Positions 6,412 through 13,649 of a stretch of 14,461 bases of DNA are shown here, piece by piece. How positions within the stretch are numbered: the first letter of the stretch is position 1; every line of letters begins with the position of its first letter. The notes below the pieces were generated by a model. That model searched no databases. It was not told where the DNA came from and was given only the letters and a program-made list of their open reading frames with translations. Location of the stretch: the NCBI GenBank assembly GCA_002255105.1, contig NJEK01000041.1, forward strand, positions 1 through 14,461, written 5' to 3'. This stretch comes from Candidatus Wolframiiraptor sp. EX4484-121 (GTDB lineage: Archaea > Thermoproteota > Nitrososphaeria_A > Caldarchaeales > Wolframiiraptoraceae). The position numbers and the translations under genes are program-made.

Positions 6412-8731
6412 CTCTCCTCCGACCTCCTCGATAGCGCCTCCTAAATATTATGATTATCGCGGACAATCCACCAATTATGGTGAGCCACGAGAGAATCATT
6501 ATACCGTAGTCGGGAGAATATACGGCCGTTACCGTATGAGGTCTATCCATCAAGATCCTCGGATGATGAAGTTTTCTCCCATCCTCGGTGATCCAATAGC
6601 TCAATCTCAAAACCGGTTTGAATAGAATATCGTATGTCGGCGGAGTTATGGATGCTGGAGCGAAGAACCACGCCTCCTCACCCTCTCTATACCATCCGCT
6701 CCCCTCAGTCCCCCCATATGGTGACCTAACGTTGAGGTAGTGCCAAACATCGTATCTTAAGACCACATTCATCGATCTATTCACGATGAACTCGTTATCA
6801 GTCTCTAATCTATACATGCTTAAACTGCTTATCGGGGTCTCTCTCCGGGCTATGAGCTTATGCTTTGAACCATTGAGGAATGGTATAGTCAGCGGGCTCT
6901 CTGAAGAGACCTCGAATCGTAGACCGTCTACCGAGACCTCTGTAGACAAGTTTTCGGGCAATCCCGAAACCTCGACCCTGAGCTTGTAGATCGTTCTCGC
7001 ATCAAGCTTCCCCCAACCCCAGTCATTCGATGGCCTCCTGCTGCCCATGAAGCCCTCCCATCTAGCCGAGTATGTTAGGGCGCTGTAAATCTCATCGAAA
7101 GAAGCATTTGGAAATAGTTGAAGCATTAGAGCTATTGCTCCGGCGACGTGCGGGGCCGCCATACTGGTTCCATGCCTAGCTGTGTAATAGTTGCTGGCGT
7201 TGATGTTTGGAGAAAGACCCTCGATGGGCTTGGCCGCAACTATCATCGAGCCGGGTGCGACCAGATCGGGCTTTATTCTCCCATCCCTGCTCGGCCCCCT
7301 CCCACTAAAGTATAGAAGCCTTCCCAGTTCAAGTCCGGTTGAGATGAGCCTTCCATTCACATACCATGAGTTCTTCGAGACATATCCTCCAACAGCTATC
7401 GCCTTCCTCGCCGTCGCGGGAACCGTGACCGTATAGCTCTCAGTTATGTTATATCCGCTTCCAGCTATGAACCTCTCCCTCGAGAAGGAGCATGTATCGC
7501 TGCTTATCCAGCTATGCCAGACAGCAGTCCCATTTAGCTTGATAGGCTCGATCGTAAGAGCCCATCCATGGGTTGATAGATATCCCTTAACACTCCTCAC
7601 AGCTATCTCCCAATCCCTTCCAGAGTCGTAGGAGTTTAGGGTGATGTTAATGATTAAGTCTCCAATCCTATAATTCTCAACCTCCCTCCCCTCGATGATC
7701 CCATAGGGTGTTTTAAGGCTGAATCTAACTTCATCGTCGGGCTCCGTGACGTAGGAGAGGTCGAACTCCCTGGTCGTTGGCTGGAGAATCCACCTAACCT
7801 CAACCTCACCCGTAGCAGCTAGATCTCCCATCGAGTGTATCTGGTCCGAGGCGGAGTTCCCGGCGGCGACGACGAAGATCACGCCCTCATCCGTGAGCTC
7901 GTCTATCGCCTTCTCAAGCGGGGCATGTCCATCGTGGCCCCCATTATCCGATCCGAGGCTCAGACTTATTACGAGTCTTAATCCGAGTTCCCTTGCCTTC
8001 TCAACGATATAGGAGATCCCATCGAGTATCTTATCCTCCTCCATGAACCACCTAAGACCCCCACATATGGGGTAGCCTGTCTTGACGACTATGAGGTAGG
8101 CTCCAGGCGCAACTCCCCTATACGAGGCTAGACCTGATCCGGCCGCTATCGAGGCCACGTGAGTCCCATGGCCCATCTCATCCCTTTCCGGGCATCTCCC
8201 AGCCTCTATCTCCGACCTCGAACACTCGTATCCATACTTAAATCCTCTCGGAGGCTTCCCATCAATCGTTTGATCCCAGATGCTTAGGATCTTCGTGGAT
8301 CCATTTGGGAACCAGAAGTCGGGGTGCCTATAATCTATCCCCGTATCTATTATCCCGATCACTATCCCCGACCCGTTGACCTGCCTCCCTATAACATCCC
8401 TGAATCCCTCCCAAACCTCCGGTGCGTGGATCTCGGAGACGCTCACGTCGAGCATCAAACGATATTTTTTAGGCTTCCAGACGGATCTTATCACCCCATC
8501 TTTAATCAGCTTCCTAAGCATATCCTCAGAGATCTTCACGGATGCTAGATCGCCGATGACCCCGCTTACCTCAAACTCTCCAAGAAATGGGGTTAGATCC
8601 ACTTCCCTGTCGAACTCCACCAAAACCCTCTTAAACCTTATCGGCTCATCCACCATCGGATAAACCCTAACCGTTAATATGGCTGAGCATAGAAGCGCTA
8701 CCAACGCCACCGCGAGAGACGACTTCCACAT
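6377..8731 (-). CDS. Secreted membrane-anchored subtilisin-like serine protease (S8)
   Basis: The 784-residue product begins with a signal peptide (about residues 1-24). A short propeptide-like region precedes the subtilisin domain. The catalytic residues are Asp129 (IIDTGID), His188 (GHGTHVAS) and Ser523 (HGTSMAAPHVAGA), with the oxyanion Asn292 (VVAAGNS). About 230 residues separate Asn292 from Ser523, against about 66 in classical subtilisin. A beta-rich insert of roughly 140-160 residues therefore lies between them, resembling the jellyroll insert of Csp-like subtilases. The C-terminal region (580-740) is beta-rich. A single membrane helix (about 743-763) and the basic tail RRRYRGGRRR follow, so the enzyme should face outside, anchored at its C-terminus. 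Ten N-x-S/T sequons are visible, and aglB lies downstream in the same transcript. The substrate is unknown. Confidence 0.92.
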   Translation of the reverse strand: MWKSSLAVALVALLCSAILTVRVYPMVDEPIRFKRVLVEFDREVDLTPFLGEFEVSGVIGDLASVKISEDMLRKLIKDGVIRSVWKPKKYRLMLDVSVSEIHAPEVWEGFRDVIGRQVNGSGIVIGIIDTGIDYRHPDFWFPNGSTKILSIWDQTIDGKPPRGFKYGYECSRSEIEAGRCPERDEMGHGTHVASIAAGSGLASYRGVAPGAYLIVVKTGYPICGGLRWFMEEDKILDGISYIVEKARELGLRLVISLSLGSDNGGHDGHAPLEKAIDELTDEGVIFVVAAGNSASDQIHSMGDLAATGEVEVRWILQPTTREFDLSYVTEPDDEVRFSLKTPYGIIEGREVENYRIGDLIINITLNSYDSGRDWEIAVRSVKGYLSTHGWALTIEPIKLNGTAVWHSWISSDTCSFSRERFIAGSGYNITESYTVTVPATARKAIAVGGYVSKNSWYVNGRLISTGLELGRLLYFSGRGPSRDGRIKPDLVAPGSMIVAAKPIEGLSPNINASNYYTARHGTSMAAPHVAGAIALMLQLFPNASFDEIYSALTYSARWEGFMGSRRPSNDWGWGKLDARTIYKLRVEVSGLPENLSTEVSVDGLRFEVSSESPLTIPFLNGSKHKLIARRETPISSLSMYRLETDNEFIVNRSMNVVLRYDVWHYLNVRSPYGGTEGSGWYREGEEAWFFAPASITPPTYDILFKPVLRLSYWITEDGRKLHHPRILMDRPHTVTAVYSPDYGIMILSWLTIIGGLSAIIIIFRRRYRGGRRRVEGGKVSGQGS

Positions 8732-8812
8732 GTCTCACCGGTATTGCTCATGGGATTATGAAAAATGTTTTCGATGAATATTCATAAATTGAGCCACTCC
8801 AACTAGATCTCA
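8732..8812. promoter_or_regulatory. Divergent promoter region, protease operon and DUF35 gene
   Basis: These 81 bases separate two divergent starts. On the plus strand ttcataaatt (8781-8790) is centred about 28 bases before the DUF35 ATG, as expected for a leaderless transcript. On the minus strand tttttcataat (8755-8765) is centred about 29 bases before the protease ATG. A weak GGTGAG also lies close to the protease start. Confidence 0.45.
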
Positions 8813-9301
8813 ATGATGGATGAGTCTGAGGAGGGGTATCTGCCGATCGAGGAGGATAAGAAGACCGGGAAGCCCATCTGGATCGATGTAAGGGAGCTGA
8901 GATTGAGATATAAGATACCGGTGTCTGGGGTTAAGCGCTTCTTCGAGGCATTAAGGGAGGGGAAGCTCTTAGCGACCAAGTGCAAGAACTGTGGAGAGAG
9001 ATATTTCCCCCCTCAGGCATATTGCCCGAACTGTGGGTCGAGTGAGGTGGAGTGGATCGAGCTTAACGGCCATGGAAGGCTACTGACATATACGGTTGTT
9101 AAGGTTAAGCCTGAAAGCTATCAAAAATACCCGGATTATGTCCTCGGCGTGGCGAGGCTTGACGACGGATTCAATGTATTGGCCTGGGTTCTCTGTAATG
9201 ACTTTAGGAGGTTGAGGAGGGGGATGAGGGTTAAGCTAGATTTCAGGAAGAGAGGTGGAGAAGATTACATCTCATACTTCATAGTTCCGGTCGAGGATTA
9301 G
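8813..9301 (+). CDS. DUF35 zinc-ribbon/OB-fold protein
   Basis: This 162-residue protein has the DUF35 architecture. An N-terminal helix (GVKRFFEALREGKLLATKC) leads into a rubredoxin-like zinc ribbon with Cys57, Cys60, Cys71 and Cys74 (CKNC...YCPNC). An OB fold follows from about residue 80 to 160 (GRLLTYTVVKV, then DYVLGVARLDDG). In archaea DUF35 proteins typically bridge acetoacetyl-CoA thiolase and HMG-CoA synthase in isoprenoid synthesis, or pair with other thiolases; the zinc ribbon and OB fold form the CoA-channelling scaffold. No thiolase or HMG-CoA synthase gene is adjacent here, so the partner must be encoded elsewhere. The 35 residues before the core helix (EEGYLPIEEDKKTGKPIWID) form a longer lead-in than minimal members have. 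Its stop overlaps that of the convergent GTPase gene. Confidence 0.88.
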   Translation: MMDESEEGYLPIEEDKKTGKPIWIDVRELRLRYKIPVSGVKRFFEALREGKLLATKCKNCGERYFPPQAYCPNCGSSEVEWIELNGHGRLLTYTVVKVKPESYQKYPDYVLGVARLDDGFNVLAWVLCNDFRRLRRGMRVKLDFRKRGGEDYISYFIVPVED

Positions 9302-10413
9302 CCCCTCCTCGTCGTCGAGACCACAGATAATACGTCCCGATCCTTCAGCTTGTAGTTCGCGGGGAGTCTGAGACCCGTCCTCGCGTCGATCGCGTAGAGG
9401 AGGCCTTTAGCCAGTTCGCTGTGAATCACCTTGGCGAGCTCTCTGACATCCGCTCCATCGGGCATTAGATAAACATCTGGGAGGACGTTTCCATGTCTAT
9501 CGGATAGCTTCTGGACGTCGTAGACCGGGTAGACGGCGTTCATCTTCAGCAGCTTGAAGACGGCGACGTTCAGCGCGAACTGAACTCCGGTCCTCATATA
9601 CTCGTCTAGAATCCTCTTCCTAATGAAGTCCAGCGCCCACCTCTGCCTCTCCGTCAAGCTGGATTCATCGATTATTTCAAACTCCTCCTCTCCTGGAATA
9701 TATCTTATCAGCTTCCTTTGTTCAGCCCTCCTCAGGATCAGCTCGGCCTCGGCGCTGCATGGAATCACTATCTTATCCATCAGCTGGTCTCTAAGCCTCT
9801 TGAAGTTCTCCGGAGCCGTATCCAGATCCATCTTGTTCGCGACGATCAGGGTTGGCTTGGAGACCTCCCTTAAGGCAGTCGCAAACCTCTTATCATCCAT
9901 CGGAGTCCAGTTCTCGAAGTCCTTCTTCTCGAGATTGCTCCGGATCAGGGCCTGCCTTATATGCTCCCTATTCACCTTAACCCCCATCAAGACCTCCTCC
10001 ATGGCCTCCGGGAGCTCCTTCCCCTTCCTCAAAGATCTAATTATCCTATCGGTCGATCGGTCTATGAGCTTCATGAACCACATCACGAGCTCCTCCTCGA
10101 TGTCGTAGTAGTCTGCGAGCGGGTCGCCAGTCCCAGGCTCGGTCAGCCTACCCTCCTCATCGACGCTTCCGCTCGCGTCGACTACGTGGAGGAGGGCGTC
10201 TGACTGTGAGGCGACCGCGAGGAACTGGTTTCCAAGCCCCTTCCCCGCCCAGGCGCCCTTGATAAGCCCTGGGGTTAAGACGTATCCGACCCCATAGTTC
10301 GGCTGCTTAGTCGTGAATGGGTAGGTTGAGATCTCGGCCGTTCCGAGGGTCGCCGCGTTAAAGAAGGTCGTCTTCCCCGTATTAGTCTTCCCTATCAGCC
10401 CGATCCTTACCAT
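9298..10413 (-). CDS. YchF/Obg-like translation-associated GTPase lacking G3 region
   Basis: This is an archaeal YchF/Obg-family NTPase. The 371-residue product from the ATG at 10413 starts MVRIGLIGKTNTGKTTFF (P-loop GKTNTGKT). It also has SDALLHVVDASGSVDEEG, the base-recognition motif ANKMD, a helical domain and a C-terminal TGS domain (about residues 290-371). GGTGGGAG seven to eight bases upstream supports 10413 over the ATG at 10431. In homologues some 34 residues separate the YPFTT...GVGYV stretch from PGLIKGAWxGKGLGNQFL. That segment includes a cysteine-containing hairpin and the G3/Walker B DxxG motif. Here GVGYV runs directly into LTPGLIKGAW: about 30 residues are missing in frame, and a Leu stands where the G3 Asp should be. 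Hydrolysis should be impaired unless this is a sequence error. Confidence 0.87.
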   Translation of the reverse strand: MVRIGLIGKTNTGKTTFFNAATLGTAEISTYPFTTKQPNYGVGYVLTPGLIKGAWAGKGLGNQFLAVASQSDALLHVVDASGSVDEEGRLTEPGTGDPLADYYDIEEELVMWFMKLIDRSTDRIIRSLRKGKELPEAMEEVLMGVKVNREHIRQALIRSNLEKKDFENWTPMDDKRFATALREVSKPTLIVANKMDLDTAPENFKRLRDQLMDKIVIPCSAEAELILRRAEQRKLIRYIPGEEEFEIIDESSLTERQRWALDFIRKRILDEYMRTGVQFALNVAVFKLLKMNAVYPVYDVQKLSDRHGNVLPDVYLMPDGADVRELAKVIHSELAKGLLYAIDARTGLRLPANYKLKDRDVLSVVSTTRRG

Positions 10414-10506
10414 CGTCAATCTCCCACCCAATAATGGAGGGAGCTTGGCATTAAGCCCTTCTCCATAAGCATTCTATCGAGAAAGCCTTCCTCTAAAATC
10501 TTCCCA

Positions 10507-11826
10507 TCACCTTATCGGCACATGCTCGTATGCCTCGGTCTCCGACGTGAAAGCGTATTTCACGTGCTGGAAGTCCCTGCGCAGCTCCACAACCTCCTTA
10601 GCTACCTCCTCCGGGGGCTTTCTATCTACTAGAACCTTCTTTATGAGCTCGGCTATCTCGACCATCTCGCCCTTACCCATTCCAAGCCTCGTAACCTCCT
10701 GAACCCCTATTCTTATCCCGCTCGGAGCCCGGTAATCGGTCTTAAGCCTATAATCCTTAGGTATCAGGTTGCGGTTCAGAATTATATGGGCTCTCTCAAG
10801 AAGCTTCTCTGCCTCCAACCCGTTCATATACTCGCTCACATCCGCTATAATCGTATGGGACTCAGTGAACCCCCTATGCTCGTATAGGACCTTTATTCCC
10901 CGCTCATATAGGGCCTGAGCGAGGGTCTTGGCGTTCTCGACGATCTTACGGGCATACTCTCGATAGAATGCGAGGGCTTCCGCCAAGGCTATGGCGACCC
11001 CGGCGACCGCGTGGAGGTGATGGTTTGAGTGAAGTCCCGGAAACACCACCCTCTTAATGGCTTCAGCATATCTATTCCATGAGAGGACCATCCCATGCTG
11101 CGGGCCTGCCAGCGTCTTGTGGGTGCTGAGGGTTACCATGTCGGCCCCATCCCTCAGGGGGTCTTGGAAGACCTTTCCGGCGATTAAGCCCGCGACGTGG
11201 GCCGCGTCGTAGACGACCTTAGCATCAAACTCCGCAGCGAGCTCCGCTATCTCCTTGACTGGATGTGGGAATAGGAAGACGCTGGCGCCTAGCATGAATA
11301 ACCTTGGCCTCAACCCCTTCCTCTCTATCCTCCTCCTAGTCGCATCGACATCTATCTCATAATTCTCTTCATCGAACTCGTATCTATCCACCTTAAGGCC
11401 TCTGACGACCCCGGCGGTTCCACCCCACTTCTGTTTACCATGGCTTATGTGCCCCCCATATGGGATTGGGAGGGCGATCATGAGATCCCCGGGCTCCGCG
11501 AAGACCGTGTATGCCACCAGATTCGCCACGACCCCTGAGATCGGCCTCACATCGGCGAACTCAGCCTCATAGACCTTCTTCGCGAGCTCTATGGCTATCT
11601 TCTCAACCTCATCTATATATCTGCAGCCGGCGTAGAGCCTCTCTTCAGGCCATCCCTCGGCATATCTGTTCCCAAAATCGCATGCCAGGGCCTCTCGAAC
11701 GGCTGGGCTTGGGATATTCTCGCTGGCTATCAGGGGGATCACGTGCTTGAAGAGTTTGTGATGCTTATCCATCAGTTCGAGGACCCTCTGAAAGTATCGC
11801 TCTCCCGCGGCTCGCTCCAAATCCAT
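10507..11826 (-). CDS. glyA: Serine hydroxymethyltransferase
   Basis: This PLP-dependent enzyme interconverts serine and glycine using a folate or archaeal pterin one-carbon carrier. The 439-residue protein is full length. Landmarks are LIASENIPSPAV near the N-terminus, then RYAEGWPEERLYAGCRYIDE. Next come YDAAHVAGL (Asp207 and His210 at the cofactor) and STHKTLAGPQHG, where Lys237 forms the PLP Schiff base. The C-terminal substrate-binding part includes YRAPSGIRIGVQEVTRLGM. It lies 93 bases upstream of the GTPase start on the same strand, too far for clear coupling. The short run cttttag about 30 bases upstream of the ATG could be its TATA box. Confidence 0.95.
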   Translation of the reverse strand: MDLERAAGERYFQRVLELMDKHHKLFKHVIPLIASENIPSPAVREALACDFGNRYAEGWPEERLYAGCRYIDEVEKIAIELAKKVYEAEFADVRPISGVVANLVAYTVFAEPGDLMIALPIPYGGHISHGKQKWGGTAGVVRGLKVDRYEFDEENYEIDVDATRRRIERKGLRPRLFMLGASVFLFPHPVKEIAELAAEFDAKVVYDAAHVAGLIAGKVFQDPLRDGADMVTLSTHKTLAGPQHGMVLSWNRYAEAIKRVVFPGLHSNHHLHAVAGVAIALAEALAFYREYARKIVENAKTLAQALYERGIKVLYEHRGFTESHTIIADVSEYMNGLEAEKLLERAHIILNRNLIPKDYRLKTDYRAPSGIRIGVQEVTRLGMGKGEMVEIAELIKKVLVDRKPPEEVAKEVVELRRDFQHVKYAFTSETEAYEHVPIR

Positions 11827-11958
11827 GGGAAGATTAAGACCTAAGTTGCTAAAAGAAGTTATCTTCGGACTATCCCCGCGTCGATACTCCTCAAATCCAG
11901 GATGCCTAAAGCCGGAAACGTGGAAAAATGATGCATATGCGGAATGCTATGCTTGTCC

Positions 11959-12051
11959 TCAGATCACGAATCCCGCTATTATCAAGATCGCGATTAAGGC
12001 TATGTTTACGCTCAGGAGGAGTATGACCTTAAGACTATGTCTAACATCCAT
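11959..12051 (-). CDS. Small single-span membrane peptide, 30 residues
   Basis: A short frame encodes MDVRHSLKVILLLSVNIALI and ten further mostly hydrophobic residues. It has a short basic N-terminus and then one membrane-spanning helix reaching the stop. A TATA-like gatatttaa (about 12071-12079) is centred some 24 bases before the ATG at 12051, and a GGTGG lies between them. The composition and the promoter spacing make chance less likely, but nothing at this length proves expression. No family is recognised. Small one-helix archaeal proteins include translocase and respiratory subunits, but this one shows no diagnostic residues. It is co-oriented with the serine hydroxymethyltransferase gene, 132 bases upstream of it. 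The space between holds nothing else I can support. Confidence 0.45.
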   Translation of the reverse strand: MDVRHSLKVILLLSVNIALIAILIIAGFVI

Positions 12052-12069
12052 CACGTCTGACCACCGACA

Positions 12070-12080
12070 ATTAAATATCG
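12070..12080 (-). promoter_or_regulatory. TATA-like box for the 30-residue membrane peptide
   Basis: On the reverse strand the sequence reads gatatttaatt, centred 24-25 bases upstream of the ATG at 12051, the spacing of a leaderless archaeal promoter. Confidence 0.35.
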
Positions 12081-12236
12081 GTGAGGATTTTTAGCTCTTC
12101 CTATTCTAGAAAAATCTGGAAATACTTGGAGAATATGTTCGAGCGATTAGAATATCCTGGAATCTGATCTGAGAATCTCCAAATATCGTCTCCGGGATTC
12201 TGAAAAAGATCTATCAACAGATTCTAAAGATTGGAA

Positions 12237-12296
12237 CTGGGTCAGAGATCGAGGATCTCATCAACCTCAGCCAGCAGGGGTGGCCATCATCCCCGC
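12237..12296 (-). ncRNA. C/D-box guide sRNA candidate
   Basis: The reverse strand carries, in order, a C box ATGATGG (12284-12290) and a 13-base guide. A D' box CTGA (12267-12270) follows. After a three-base spacer comes a C' box TGATGA (12258-12263), then a 12-base guide and a D box CTGA (12242-12245). GGG and CCC flank the C and D boxes and can form the terminal stem of the K-turn. The order, the short D'-C' spacer and the guide lengths fit archaeal C/D-box sRNAs that direct 2'-O-methylation with L7Ae, Nop5 and fibrillarin. By the N+5 rule the D guide would target the fifth base of AGATCGAGGATC, and the D' guide the fifth base of CCAGCAGGGGTGG. I cannot place either target. The C box departs from RUGAUGA at its last base, and the C' box at its first. 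Confidence 0.65.
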
Positions 12297-12323
12297 CTAG
12301 CTGTGGGCCGCACGCCGCATCTG

Positions 12324-12344
12324 TAAGATCCTAATCCGATCTTA
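12324..12344 (-). repeat. Hairpin spanning the Kite gene stop codon
   Basis: TAAGATC and GATCTTA form a perfect seven-base inverted repeat around a seven-base loop that contains the stop codon of the Kite gene. No T-run follows in the transcript direction, so it is not a typical terminator. It could protect the mRNA 3' end or be chance. Confidence 0.3.
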
Positions 12345-12891
12345 TTTCCTTTTCCTCATGGGCCTCTAGGACCGCCTTCAATAGGGCCTTTTGCTCGACC
12401 TCAACCCTCGTTCTCCAGCCTATCGTCAATACGTCGTCTTCAAGCCTCTCTATGTATCCCCTCCTAATCGCTCTCTCGAGATAGGACTCGGCCTTCCACC
12501 TGGGGAACTTCGTCTCCAAGACCTCTAAGACATCCCGTAATGGCGCCTTACCTCCTCTGCTCGATAGGATCGATAGGGTTATGGAGAGGGCTGCGACCTC
12601 ATCTATCCTCCATCCAGCCGCGGCCAGGTCGGACATCGTCAATGGATGGGATAAGACCACATAGAATCTCGCCCTATCTAGATTGTCCTCCTCACCCTCC
12701 TCGAAGACGGTCTTGATCTCCAAACCCAGCTGCTTAAGCTTCGAGTTTAGAGCGTCTATGACCCTCATGTAATTCTTCCCAAGCCTATGCTTAAGCTCCC
12801 AGCCCCTGACCCCTGGTCTTCGATGGCTCTTGAATAGGAGCATGGTGGCCGCTATCATCAACCTCCTCGAAAAGCTCTCCTCCCCGCTCAT
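12331..12891 (-). CDS. Kite protein (tandem winged-helix SMC partner, Nse3/MAGE- or ScpB-like)
   Basis: This 186-residue protein fits the Kite layout of two winged-helix domains. The first covers roughly residues 8-80 (RLMIAATMLLFKSHRRPGVR, then ARFYVVLSHPL). The second covers roughly 96-160 (DEVAALSITLSILSSRGGKA, then AESYLERAIRRGYIERLEDD). A helical tail begins TIGWRTRVEVE. The second domain and this WRTRVEVE stretch resemble the end of a MAGE/Nse3 domain (LWGPRA...E) more than the TTxxFL ending of bacterial ScpB. Kite proteins bind the central part of a kleisin and regulate the SMC ring. Its start overlaps the kleisin stop by four bases (ATGA), so the two are translationally coupled. The family was assigned by eye, so ScpB remains an alternative. 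Confidence 0.6.
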   Translation of the reverse strand: MSGEESFSRRLMIAATMLLFKSHRRPGVRGWELKHRLGKNYMRVIDALNSKLKQLGLEIKTVFEEGEEDNLDRARFYVVLSHPLTMSDLAAAGWRIDEVAALSITLSILSSRGGKAPLRDVLEVLETKFPRWKAESYLERAIRRGYIERLEDDVLTIGWRTRVEVEQKALLKAVLEAHEEKEIRSD

Positions 12892-13649
12892 CCAGCCTCA
12901 CCCCTCAAGCTTATGACGAGGGAGGTTGGGGACTTCCGCTTAACCTGCTCTCTATGGGGTATGAGCTTCACCTCATTCTTTAACGGATTCCTCTTAACGT
13001 CGACGTATCCCTCGGTTATCAGGAAGCTTAGGAGATATGCTCGCTCAAATGTCTCATCGAAGTCTTTTCCCTTGACGAACTCCCAGTAGTCCAGCGCCTT
13101 CCCCTCTTCCTCAAATTTCTTAAGCAATTCGTGGTGGAGCGCCTTGATCTTCTCCATCATCGCCTTCTCCTCGAGCTCAAGCCTCGCCTTAATCAGCTCC
13201 ATCTCCCTATCGGTTATCTTCCAGCCGAACTCCCTTCCCCTACCTCTGGGCGGGAGTGAGAGGAAGTGCTCCAATCCCTGTCTAAGTCTCTGGGGGGTCA
13301 TCTGCTCAAGCGAGACTATCGGACGCCAAGCCTTCAGGAAAGCCTTAACGAGCGTCTTCTTATCCATGGCCACGAGCCTGGTCGAGATCATCTGGGCGTC
13401 GATGAATAGGGCCTTAGCCTTCTCCCTAAGCCATTTATGTTGGAGGGCGATCAGGGCTGAGATCCTGTAGAGGGTTTCGGCGTCGATGACGTAGTGGTCC
13501 AGATCCGGATTCTCCTCAACCATCCTCCTAAGCCTCTCCAATAGTTCTCGCACATTCACGGTGAATGGATCTAACCCCCTCCTCTCGATGTTTTCACATA
13601 ACTTGATTATCCGCTCAAGCTCCTCCCTAGCGACTACCACCTTCCTCAT
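12888..13649 (-). CDS. Kleisin subunit of an SMC complex (ScpA/Nse4-like)
   Basis: This 253-residue protein has the kleisin plan. The N-terminal helical domain contains LDPFTVNVRELLERL at residue 26, matching the LDPWDI-type motif of ScpA, and continues through ETLYRISALIALQHKWLREK. That part should bind the coiled-coil neck of one SMC subunit. A charged linker follows. A C-terminal winged helix (about residues 197-231, FERAYLLSFLITEGYVDVKR) should cap the other SMC head. It starts four bases inside the SMC gene (ATGA overlap), with GGGAGG eight bases upstream, and its own stop overlaps the Kite start in the same way. The tight order SMC-kleisin-Kite supports stoichiometric assembly. The sequence reads as ScpA-like, although the SMC head next to it looks Smc5/6-like. 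Confidence 0.75.
   Translation of the reverse strand: MRKVVVAREELERIIKLCENIERRGLDPFTVNVRELLERLRRMVEENPDLDHYVIDAETLYRISALIALQHKWLREKAKALFIDAQMISTRLVAMDKKTLVKAFLKAWRPIVSLEQMTPQRLRQGLEHFLSLPPRGRGREFGWKITDREMELIKARLELEEKAMMEKIKALHHELLKKFEEEGKALDYWEFVKGKDFDETFERAYLLSFLITEGYVDVKRNPLKNEVKLIPHREQVKRKSPTSLVISLRGEAG

Noticed and set aside
9623..10203. Plus-strand ORFs within the GTPase gene
   Set aside because: They are antisense shadows of the well-supported YchF-like coding frame.
11915..11960. Second C/D-box sRNA suggested by aatgatgc
   Set aside because: No D, D' or C' boxes lie at suitable spacing.
11825..12094. 89-residue plus-strand ORF
   Set aside because: It covers the antisense of the small membrane peptide and intergenic DNA, and its composition is unlike a protein family.
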